Position numbers and translations under genes: made by a program
Shown here: piece after piece, positions 15,108 through 22,278 of the stretch
Position numbering within the stretch: the first letter of the stretch is position 1
How the letters are laid out: each line of letters opens with the position of its first letter
Source: Lachnospiraceae bacterium
GTDB taxonomy: Bacteria > Bacillota > Clostridia > Lachnospirales > Lachnospiraceae
Direction: 5' to 3'
Length of the DNA: 60,610 nucleotides
Assembly: GCA_017482485.1 (NCBI GenBank)
Contig: JAFUMV010000125.1
Span: 1 to 60,610 of the forward strand
The notes under the pieces: model-generated
The model's input: the letters and a program-made list of their open reading frames with translations, nothing else
What the model was told of the DNA's origin: nothing
The model's database searches: none

Positions 15108-17849
15108 GTGAAAAAAGAAGTATTTGATATTACCGGAATGACCTGTTCCGCCTGCTCGGCCCGTGTGGAAAAAGGAGTATCCGCCATGGCGGGAATGAAT
15201 CAGGTCAGCGTGAATCTTTTGAAGAACAGTATGACGGTTTCTTATGATGAAAATATTCTGGACACCGAAATGATTATTGCAAAAGTGGAGGATATCGGCT
15301 ACGGCGCTTTTGCCCGCAGCACCGCAGGCGCGCAAAGTCAAAGCGGGCAGCAGCGAAGGCGGGAACTGTCTGCTGCGGATCATTCGGCGGCAGAGCGGGA
15401 AGAAAAATCCGCAGCTGGACGCGCGCGAAACACCAAAGCCAAAAAAGCGGCAGCCGGACGCAGTAAAGATCCCGCTGCAGCCCAGATGGAGCTGATGAAA
15501 AAGCGGCTGATCGTTTCACTGATTTTTACCGTGCCGTTATTTTATATTTCCATGGGACATATGGCGGGCTGGCCGCTGCCGGAAATTTTGTGCGGCATGG
15601 AAAACGCCATGATTTTTGCCTTTACGCAGTTTTTGCTGCTGCTTCCGGTACTGATTGCCGGAGGGCACTATTTCCGAAACGGCTTTAAGAATCTGCTGCA
15701 TCGCTCCCCTAATATGGATTCGCTGATTGCGCTGGGATCCGGAGCGGCATTTTTATATGGCATTTATGCGATTTATAAAATTGCCTGGGGCTTTGGTCAT
15801 GAAGACATGATGATGGTGGAGCATTTTTCCATGGACCTGTATTTTGAATCGGCAGGCATGATTTTGACCCTGATCACGTTGGGAAAATTCATGGAAGCAA
15901 GAGCCAAGTCCAAAACGTCCGAGGCGATCACCAAACTGATGGATCTCGCACCAAAGACCGCATTTTTACTGATAGACCATAAAGAAGTGGAAATTTCCAC
16001 AGACGAAGTGATGATGGGAGATGTGCTGGTGGTGCGGGACGGCGCAACGGTTCCGGTGGACGGAAAGATTCTGGAGGGCTATGCATCGCTGGATGAATCT
16101 GCCATCACAGGAGAAAGCCTGCCGGTAGAAAAGCAGGCAGGGGACCGTGTGACCGGCGGCACCATCAATAAAACCGGATATTTTAAAATGGAAGCTACCG
16201 CTGTGGGAGAAAATACCACGCTTTCCAAAATCATCGCTCTGGTGGATGAAGCCACGTCCTCCAAGGCGCCGATTGCCAAACTGGCAGACAAGGTCAGCGG
16301 TATTTTTGTACCTGTGGTCATCAGCATTGCGATCGTGGCTTTCGCGGTCTGGCTGGCGGCGGGAAACAGCTTTGAGTTTGCACTTGCCATCGGCATTTCC
16401 GTGCTGGTAATATCCTGTCCCTGTGCGCTGGGACTTGCCACACCCACCGCGATTATGGTAGGAACCGGCAGAGGCGCTGCAAACGGCATTCTGATCAAGT
16501 CTGCAGAGGTTCTGGAGATTACCCACTCAATTGATACGGTGGTGCTGGATAAGACCGGAACGGTGACGGAAGGCAAGCCTGTGGTCACCGATGTTATCAC
16601 TGCGAAGGGAACTACAATCCAGGAACTGCTGACTGTTGGTGCCTCTCTCGAAAAAATGTCAAGCCATCCGTTGGCGGAACCCATTCTGCAGTGTGCAAAA
16701 GACAGGAGTATTGCGCTGCAGAATGTGGAAAACTACCGCATGATTCCGGGACAGGGAATCACCGGAACCATTGCCGGTGTGGAATATTTTGCAGGCAACC
16801 GGAAGCTGATGGAAGCGAAAGGCATTTTGGTAGGCGAGTTTACAGAAGAAGAAATTCGGCTTGCGGATGAAGGAAAGACGCCTCTGTATTTCGGGCGCGG
16901 AGCTCAGACGGCGAAGGACGGCAGCACAGCTAAGGTACGGTCGGAATCTGATCCAGACAATGCAGAATATCCGGACGGCACTTTGCTTGGCATGATTGCC
17001 GCGGCGGATGTGGTCAAACCCACCAGTAGGGAAGCAATTGCGCGGATGCAGGAGATGGGCATGGAAGTGATCATGCTCACAGGAGACAATGCCCGCACCG
17101 CGGAAGCAATCAAAAAGCAGGTCGGCTTAAAGCATGTGATTGCGGAGGTGCTGCCGCAGGATAAGGAAGAAAAAATCCGCAGCCTGCAGGAGAGCGGAAA
17201 GAAAGTTGCCATGGTGGGAGACGGTATCAACGATGCGCCTGCGCTGGCCCGTGCCGACGTGGGAATCGCCATCGGTGCCGGAACGGATGTGGCAATCGAG
17301 TCTGCCGACATTGTACTGATGAAAAGTGACCTGATGGATGTGCCCTCAGCAGTGAGTCTGAGCCGGGCGGTGATGCGCAACATCAAACAGAACCTGTTCT
17401 GGGCATTTTTCTATAATGCCATCGGCATACCCGTGGCAGCGGGCGTGCTCTACCCGGCCTTTGGCATTCTGTTAAATCCCATGATCGGAGCGGCAGCCAT
17501 GAGCTTTTCCTCCGTATCTGTGGTGTCAAATGCGCTGCGGCTTCGGTTTTTTACACCGAAGTGGAAACAGGAAATAAACAGGGAAGCAAAAGAAGCTTTG
17601 AACCAAACTGATTCTGTCAATTATATGGAAAAAGGAGAGAAAACGATGAAAAAGACCGTTAAAATCGAAGGAATGATGTGCATGCACTGTGTGAAGCATG
17701 TTGACAAAGCGTTAAATGCTGTGGAGGGCGTAACAGCGGTGAATGTCAGCCTGGAAGAAAAGCAGGCTGTTGTGGAAGGCTCCATGACAGATGAAGCGCT
17801 GAAAGCTGCAGTGGAAGATGCAGGCTATGAAGTGGTAGGAATCGAGTAA
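15108..17849 (+). CDS. copA: Cu(+)-exporting P1B-type ATPase with a fused C-terminal CopZ-like domain
   Basis: 913 residues. Exports monovalent copper at the cytoplasmic membrane using ATP. Domain order: N-terminal HMA with GMTCSACSARVEKG; a basic low-complexity linker; eight membrane segments with the metal-binding CPC at residues 437-439; TGES; DKTGT with phosphorylated Asp481; SSHPLAEP; GDGINDAPAL; and MSFSSVSVVSNA in the last helix, all as in P1B-1 pumps. A further HMA domain (MMCMHC) follows at about residues 847-913. GTG 15108 is chosen as start because GGAGG ends 5 bases before it; the frame extends to 15027 without a better signal. Confidence 0.93.
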   Translation: MKKEVFDITGMTCSACSARVEKGVSAMAGMNQVSVNLLKNSMTVSYDENILDTEMIIAKVEDIGYGAFARSTAGAQSQSGQQRRRELSAADHSAAEREEKSAAGRARNTKAKKAAAGRSKDPAAAQMELMKKRLIVSLIFTVPLFYISMGHMAGWPLPEILCGMENAMIFAFTQFLLLLPVLIAGGHYFRNGFKNLLHRSPNMDSLIALGSGAAFLYGIYAIYKIAWGFGHEDMMMVEHFSMDLYFESAGMILTLITLGKFMEARAKSKTSEAITKLMDLAPKTAFLLIDHKEVEISTDEVMMGDVLVVRDGATVPVDGKILEGYASLDESAITGESLPVEKQAGDRVTGGTINKTGYFKMEATAVGENTTLSKIIALVDEATSSKAPIAKLADKVSGIFVPVVISIAIVAFAVWLAAGNSFEFALAIGISVLVISCPCALGLATPTAIMVGTGRGAANGILIKSAEVLEITHSIDTVVLDKTGTVTEGKPVVTDVITAKGTTIQELLTVGASLEKMSSHPLAEPILQCAKDRSIALQNVENYRMIPGQGITGTIAGVEYFAGNRKLMEAKGILVGEFTEEEIRLADEGKTPLYFGRGAQTAKDGSTAKVRSESDPDNAEYPDGTLLGMIAAADVVKPTSREAIARMQEMGMEVIMLTGDNARTAEAIKKQVGLKHVIAEVLPQDKEEKIRSLQESGKKVAMVGDGINDAPALARADVGIAIGAGTDVAIESADIVLMKSDLMDVPSAVSLSRAVMRNIKQNLFWAFFYNAIGIPVAAGVLYPAFGILLNPMIGAAAMSFSSVSVVSNALRLRFFTPKWKQEINREAKEALNQTDSVNYMEKGEKTMKKTVKIEGMMCMHCVKHVDKALNAVEGVTAVNVSLEEKQAVVEGSMTDEALKAAVEDAGYEVVGIE
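17646..17849 (+). CDS. Nested in-frame CopZ-like copper chaperone (possible internal translation start)
   Basis: Inside copA, AAAGGAG at 17631-17637 stands 8 bases before an in-frame ATG at 17646. Translation from there gives a free 67-residue HMA protein beginning MKKTVKIEGMMCMHC, the exact form of a CopZ chaperone. The residues just before it (TDSVNYMEKGEKT) look like a translated intergenic spacer rather than a protein linker. The pump could therefore be made both fused and alongside a free chaperone. Only the fused reading frame is certain. Confidence 0.45.
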   Translation: MKKTVKIEGMMCMHCVKHVDKALNAVEGVTAVNVSLEEKQAVVEGSMTDEALKAAVEDAGYEVVGIE

Positions 17850-18183
17850 GGATACTCTGTTTCGGTTTATTTTTATGGATAGGCGGAAACTGCTGGAACT
17901 TTATAATGCGTTGAATGAAACAGGTTATGATAATCCGGATGATCTGGAGATTTATACGCTGGAAAATGTAATTTATATGGGCGTTGCTGATGGAGAGATA
18001 AAAGGAAAAGCTAAAGGAAAAGCAGAAGCTGTGCTTGATTTGCTGAATGATCTGGGAACGGTCAATGATTCTTTGCGCGACAGGATTCTGGCAGAAAGTG
18101 ATTTGGAGCTTTTGCGGAAGTGGCTGAAGATGGCGGCCAGAGCGGAGTCAATAGAGGAGTTCTGTGCGGCAATGGAAAAGTAA
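17848..18183 (+). pseudogene. Rpn-family (PD-(D/E)XK nuclease/putative transposase) gene with large internal deletion
   Basis: The frame reads KDTLFRFIFMDRRKLLELYN, then NPDDLEIYTLENVIYMG, which is the N-terminal signature of Rpn-like proteins. It jumps directly to KGKAKGKAEAVLDLLNDLG and LRKWLKMAARAESIEEF, the C-terminal signature. About 200 residues containing the nuclease core are missing. Similarity begins exactly at the copA stop codon, in another frame, with no start or ribosome binding site of its own, so the 5' end is also lost. An ATG at 17875 opens 102 codons. Confidence 0.65.
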
Positions 18184-18203
18184 ATTTGCAAAAGAATAAT
18201 CCG

Positions 18204-18250
18204 TGAGAGGTCGGTGAATCAATTAACGATTCACTGGCCTCTCATTTTTT
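18204..18250. terminator. Terminator between copA/Rpn remnant and the AraC gene
   Basis: TGAGAGG...GTGAATC (18204-18220) pairs with GATTCAC...CCTCTCA (18228-18244) around AATTAAC, followed by T6. It overlaps the stop of the convergent AraC gene. Confidence 0.88.
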
Positions 18251-19070
18251 GCTGTGCTCGATACTGCATCGGAGACATGCCGCACTCCTTTTTAAAAAAA
18301 CCGGAAAAATGACGGTAATCGGAGAAGCCCAGCTGATCCGAAACCTCCTGAACCGACAGTGTGGAGTGCAGCAGCATGGACTGGGCCAGCTCCAGCCGCT
18401 GGGTCATATAATAGCGGTAGGGGGAGATTCCATAGATATCCCTGAACAGATGCAGGGCCCGGGAGCGGGACAGGTGAACATGGTCGGCCATTTCATCGAT
18501 GGATAAAGGCTGCGTCAGTGTCTGCTCAATAAAGTTTTTCATGGCGGCAGCCTGAGGAGGAATGTCGGAAAGCGCCGCACAAAAAGTGGAAAGTGCCTGG
18601 ATATAGCGGTGCAGCAAAATTGCCAGCTCCTGACTGCTGTGGACGGGATCTTTTTCCAGGGTGTGGAGAATGTCATAAAGATATTGCGGCTGGTGAAATC
18701 CCGGTATGAAGAGGGTGTTATCCAGCTCATAGTCAGCCAGCAGATGGCGGACCAGGCTGCCGCGGACATTGAACCATATTTTGGTCCATGGTTCTTTTTT
18801 ATCAGGGTAATAGTCATGTTCTTTTCCGGAATGCAGGATGTAGGCATCACCGGGGTGGACCCTGAACCGGCGGTTGTCCTGAGACACGTATCCCTTGCCG
18901 TCGATCAGATATTCAAAAACGTAAACATCGGAACAGCACCGGTATATTTTATAGGAAGGGTCAGGATAAGTGATGCCCGCAGTGATAGGAGCAAAACCGT
19001 TGGACGAGGGGCCGGTATAAAAAGTGAATTTTTCTTTTCCGATGCGGGTGATGTTCTGGTGCTGTGACAT
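18231..19070 (-). CDS. AraC family transcriptional regulator with cupin sensor domain
   Basis: 279 residues. The N-terminal cupin part (about 15-110) shows YLIDGKGYVSQDNRRFRVHPGDAYILHSGKEHDYYP, expected to bind a sugar. The C-terminal double helix-turn-helix holds LSIDEMADHVHLSRSRALHLFRDIYGISPYRYY and VQEVSDQLGFSDYRHFSGFFKKECGMSPMQYR. ATG 19070 follows AAAGGAG at good spacing. It is divergent from the GH2 gene across 239 bases, the standard arrangement of a local activator, so it very probably controls that glycosidase in response to its product. Confidence 0.88.
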   Translation of the reverse strand: MSQHQNITRIGKEKFTFYTGPSSNGFAPITAGITYPDPSYKIYRCCSDVYVFEYLIDGKGYVSQDNRRFRVHPGDAYILHSGKEHDYYPDKKEPWTKIWFNVRGSLVRHLLADYELDNTLFIPGFHQPQYLYDILHTLEKDPVHSSQELAILLHRYIQALSTFCAALSDIPPQAAAMKNFIEQTLTQPLSIDEMADHVHLSRSRALHLFRDIYGISPYRYYMTQRLELAQSMLLHSTLSVQEVSDQLGFSDYRHFSGFFKKECGMSPMQYRAQQKMRGQ

Positions 19071-19194
19071 GATATGCGCTCCTTTTGGCAGGGTGATGTT
19101 GAAATGGGACGGCATCGGGGCAAAACGTTTGATGCCGTTTAATGCTGACACTATGATATAGCACTATTTTGTACATTTCGACCCAAAATTTGCA

Positions 19195-19222
19195 TGGTTT
19201 TTCAGCAGGAAAAGATTATAAT
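19195..19222 (+). promoter_or_regulatory. Promoter of the GH2 gene
   Basis: A perfect TATAAT at 19217-19222 with a weak TGGTTT at 19195-19200 (16-base spacer). A weak -35 box fits an activator-dependent promoter served by the divergent AraC protein. Confidence 0.5.
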
Positions 19223-19309
19223 GTACCTACGGGAATGTGTATCGTGCTGTTTGGGATACGCATTTGGAAGAATTACAGATGGACTTTGATAAAAATGGAG
19301 GAACATTGC

Positions 19310-21037
19310 ATGAACAGCATACCGAGACAGGAACATCCCAAGCCGCAGATGCAGCGCAGCGACTGGATGAATTTAAATGGAGAATGGGATTTTGATTTCG
19401 ATTTCGGAAAGAGCGGAATCGACAAGAAATTTTATGAGAAAACAGAACTGGACAAAAAGATCACAGTGCCTTTCTGCCCGGAAAGCGATTTAAGCGGCAT
19501 CGGATATAAGGATTTCATGCCCGCGGTATGGTATCTGCGTAAAGTCACTCTGGCGGAGGAGCAGACAAAAGGCCGTGTGCGTCTGCATTTTGGCGCTGTG
19601 GATTATGAATGCCAGGTGTGGGTAAACGGACAGAAAGCGGGAAGTCACAAGGGCGGTTACGTTTCTTTTGTATTCGATATTACCAAACTGGTGAAGACGG
19701 GAGAAAATATCATCGCCGTTTATGCGGAGGATGACGGCAGAACCGGACTGCAGTGCAAGGGAAAACAGTGCAGCGGATTTTATTCCGCAGGCTGCAGCTA
19801 TACCCGCACCACCGGTATCTGGCAGACCGTATGGCTTGAGTTTGTTCCTGAAAACTATATCGAAAAAGTACAGTATTATTCCAACATTGCGGATGCAACG
19901 CTGACCATCAAGGCAAAAACCATCGGAAGCGGCACTCTGCGCGCAGAAGCATTTTTTGAGGGAGAAAGCTGCGGCAGCGCAGAGGCTGTGGTGTCCGCAG
20001 GCAATGCAGTGCTCCTTTTAAAACTGTCCAGGCTGCATCTGTGGGAAGTAGGAAAAGGCAATCTTTACGACTTAAAGCTCACTTTCGGTGAGGACTGTGT
20101 GAACAGCTATTTCGGCATGCGTGAAATTGCCATGGATGGTTATAAGGTAAATATTAATGGCAAGTCCGTGTTCCAGCGTCTGGTTCTGGATCAGGGCTTT
20201 TATCCGGACGGCATTTATACGGCTCCCACAGATGAGATTTTGGAAAGAGATATTCATTTATCCCTGGCAGCAGGTTTTAACGGCGCAAGACTGCACCAGA
20301 AAATTTTTGAAGAACGCTTCTTATATCATTGTGACAGACTCGGCTATATCGTATGGGGCGAACAGGGTAACTGGGGTCTGGATTACAGTGATCCCCGTGC
20401 GCTGAAATCTTTCCTGCCGGAGTGGATGGAAGTGCTGGAAAGAGACTTCAACCATCCCGCCATTGTGGGCTGGTGTCCTTTCAATGAAACCTGGGATTAT
20501 GCGGGCAGAAGACAGGATGATGATCTTCTGCGGATCGTGTACCTGATGACAAAGCAGTATGACACAACCCGTCCCTGCATTGATACCAGCGGCAACTTCC
20601 ATGTAGTCACTGACATCTACGATGTACATGACTATGAGCAGAATGTGGAACTTTTCACGGAGCGGATCAAGAAAATTTCTTCCGAAGGAGTGATTATCGA
20701 TCAGACTGAGAGGGAGCCGCTCTGGAGAAATCGTCAGCGTTATAACGGAGAGGCGATTTTCATGAGCGAATACGGCGGAATCGGCTGGGACGAAGAGCAG
20801 GCAAACTTCGGTTGGGGATACGGCAACAGACCCAAAACAAAGGAAGAACTGCTTCAGCGTTATACGGGCCTGACCAATGCTCTTTTGGATTGTCCTGAAA
20901 TGATGGGCTTCTGTTATACACAGCTTTACGATGTGGAACAGGAAATAAACGGTCTCTATACATATGAAAGAAAGCCCAAGTTCGATATGGAAATCATTCG
21001 GGCAGTCAACACCCGAAAGGCAGCAATTGAAGATTAA
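19310..21037 (+). CDS. Glycoside hydrolase family 2 (beta-galactosidase/glucuronidase-like)
   Basis: 575 residues, the short GH2 form without the C-terminal domains of LacZ and without a signal peptide. Order: jelly-roll sugar-binding domain (about 10-180), immunoglobulin-like domain (180-270), TIM barrel (270-575). The acid/base is Glu393 in PFNETW and the nucleophile Glu487 in MSEYGG, both intact. The enzyme should remove a beta-linked galactose, glucuronic acid or similar unit inside the cell; which one is not clear. ATG 19310 lies 8 bases after GGAGG; the frame is open back to 19169 without a signal. Confidence 0.87.
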   Translation: MNSIPRQEHPKPQMQRSDWMNLNGEWDFDFDFGKSGIDKKFYEKTELDKKITVPFCPESDLSGIGYKDFMPAVWYLRKVTLAEEQTKGRVRLHFGAVDYECQVWVNGQKAGSHKGGYVSFVFDITKLVKTGENIIAVYAEDDGRTGLQCKGKQCSGFYSAGCSYTRTTGIWQTVWLEFVPENYIEKVQYYSNIADATLTIKAKTIGSGTLRAEAFFEGESCGSAEAVVSAGNAVLLLKLSRLHLWEVGKGNLYDLKLTFGEDCVNSYFGMREIAMDGYKVNINGKSVFQRLVLDQGFYPDGIYTAPTDEILERDIHLSLAAGFNGARLHQKIFEERFLYHCDRLGYIVWGEQGNWGLDYSDPRALKSFLPEWMEVLERDFNHPAIVGWCPFNETWDYAGRRQDDDLLRIVYLMTKQYDTTRPCIDTSGNFHVVTDIYDVHDYEQNVELFTERIKKISSEGVIIDQTEREPLWRNRQRYNGEAIFMSEYGGIGWDEEQANFGWGYGNRPKTKEELLQRYTGLTNALLDCPEMMGFCYTQLYDVEQEINGLYTYERKPKFDMEIIRAVNTRKAAIED

Positions 21038-21058
21038 ATACAGGTAGTGGAATGAGGA

Positions 21059-21129
21059 GACGCTGTCCGCGTTCCTGTGTTTTTGACGGTTCAGAAACAC
21101 AGGGATACGGGCAGCGCCTTTATTTTCTC
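21059..21129 (+). terminator. Terminator of the GH2 gene
   Basis: A long stem pairs the GACGCTGTCC...CCTGTGTTT arm (from 21059) with the AAACACAGGG...GGGCAGCGCC arm (to about 21118), followed by TTTATTTT. Confidence 0.82.
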
Positions 21130-21242
21130 CGGAGAGAAATGATTTTGGGGAACGGGATTTGCAAAGAAAATGCAATTCAGAGGGAAAATATCAAATATCT
21201 ATGCGATTTATGTTGAATTTTATGTTAATTTGGAATTTAAAA

Positions 21243-21271
21243 TTGATTTTTATAAAACTTCTTGCTATATT
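21243..21271 (+). promoter_or_regulatory. Promoter of the pilus operon
   Basis: TTGATT (21243-21248), 17 bases, TATATT (21266-21271). It lies in an AT-rich gap and would start a leader of about 125 bases before the first gene. Confidence 0.65.
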
Positions 21272-21312
21272 TTAGGAGTAATAAACGTAGAATTGCATAA
21301 ACATCCGTTGGG

Positions 21313-21352
21313 ACCACATGATTTGTCATGTGGTTGCATTTGTTGTTTTTTT
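21313..21352 (+). terminator. Leader hairpin / possible attenuator of the pilus operon
   Basis: ACCACATGA (21313-21321) and TCATGTGGT (21326-21334) form a perfect stem around TTTG, followed by a T-rich stretch ending in T7 at about 21352. It is located between the promoter and the first gene, so it would stop most transcripts unless bypassed. No competing antiterminator is obvious. Confidence 0.6.
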
Positions 21353-21404
21353 ATACATATATTTCCGTTGATACACACGGGTGTTTCAAAAGCAGAGGAT
21401 TAGA

Positions 21405-21665
21405 ATGACAGAACGCGAATTAAAGAAATTAAGCCGGGCCGAGCTTCTGGAGATGCTTCTGGCGCTGACGAAAGAGAACAGAAAACTGAAGGAAGAGCTG
21501 GATGATGCTTATGCAGAGCTGGAGGACCGGAGAATTCTGATTGATAAAGCAGGTTCCATTGCGGAGGCTGCGCTGCAGTTAAACGGAGTCTTTCAGGCAG
21601 CGGAAGAGGCCGCGGCGCAGTATCTGGAAAATGTGCGCCGTCTTGCAGAGGAAAGTTCAAAATGA
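21405..21665 (+). CDS. Small coiled-coil protein of the pilus operon
   Basis: 86 residues, very rich in Leu, Glu and Lys, with a continuous heptad-like region (LLEMLLALTKENRKLKEELDDA) that predicts a coiled coil. No signal peptide or membrane segment, so cytoplasmic. Similar small proteins stand at the head of sortase-pilus operons in Lachnospiraceae as I recall, with no known function. The start is at 21405, after AGAGGA; its stop overlaps the next start by four bases (ATGA), indicating translational coupling to the signal peptidase. Confidence 0.65.
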   Translation: MTERELKKLSRAELLEMLLALTKENRKLKEELDDAYAELEDRRILIDKAGSIAEAALQLNGVFQAAEEAAAQYLENVRRLAEESSK

Positions 21666-22264
21666 GTAAGAAGAAAAAAAAGAAAAGAATCCGCCTTTCC
21701 AATTTGCCGTCGGAAGAGCTTTTGAAGGCAGAATTGGGGCGTGAGAGATATAAGCAGCGCTATATTACCGTGCTGAAAAGTACCGTATATTCCCTGATCA
21801 CAGTAGCCGCCGTGGCTGTGCTGATTGCCACATTGTGGCTGCCCGTGCTGCAGATTTACGGAAGCTCCATGACGCCGACACTGGTGGACGGAGAGATCAT
21901 TTTTTCCCTGAAAACATCTAATTTTGAAGCCGGGGATATCGTTGCTTTTTACTATAATAATAAGATTCTGGTGAAGCGCGTCATCTGCGATGCCGGAGAC
22001 TGGATAAATATTGATGAAGACGGAAATGTATATGTAAATGAAGAGCTTCTGGACGAGCCGTATCTGACGGAGAAAGCCCTGGGAGACTGCAATATAGAGT
22101 TTCCGTATCAGGTACCGGACGGAAAAATTTTCGTCATGGGAGATCACCGCGCTACATCGGTGGATTCCCGCAACACTGCTGTTGGATGTGTTGCACAGGA
22201 ACAGGTTGTAGGAAAAATAATTTTCAGAATCTGGCCGCTTGGTCGGCTGGGTACTGTTGAATAG
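21662..22264 (+). CDS. lepB: Signal peptidase I
   Basis: 200 residues. A very basic N-terminus (MSKKKKKKRIR) is followed by one membrane helix at about residues 40-60 and an outer catalytic domain. The nucleophile is the Ser of YGSSMTPTL and the general base the Lys of LVKRVI; the GDHRATSVDSR box is also present. It removes signal peptides on the outer face of the membrane. Its place in the operon suggests a dedicated role with the pilins, as for SipA-type enzymes of other Gram-positive pili. It starts inside the stop of the preceding gene and is followed by the adhesin gene after a strong AAGGAGG. Confidence 0.9.
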   Translation: MSKKKKKKRIRLSNLPSEELLKAELGRERYKQRYITVLKSTVYSLITVAAVAVLIATLWLPVLQIYGSSMTPTLVDGEIIFSLKTSNFEAGDIVAFYYNNKILVKRVICDAGDWINIDEDGNVYVNEELLDEPYLTEKALGDCNIEFPYQVPDGKIFVMGDHRATSVDSRNTAVGCVAQEQVVGKIIFRIWPLGRLGTVE

Positions 22265-22278
22265 AAGGAGGAATGAAG

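Noticed and set aside
20321-21175. 284-codon minus-strand frame across the end of the GH2 gene
   Set aside because: It runs through the GH2 terminator, lacks a ribosome binding site and resembles no protein.
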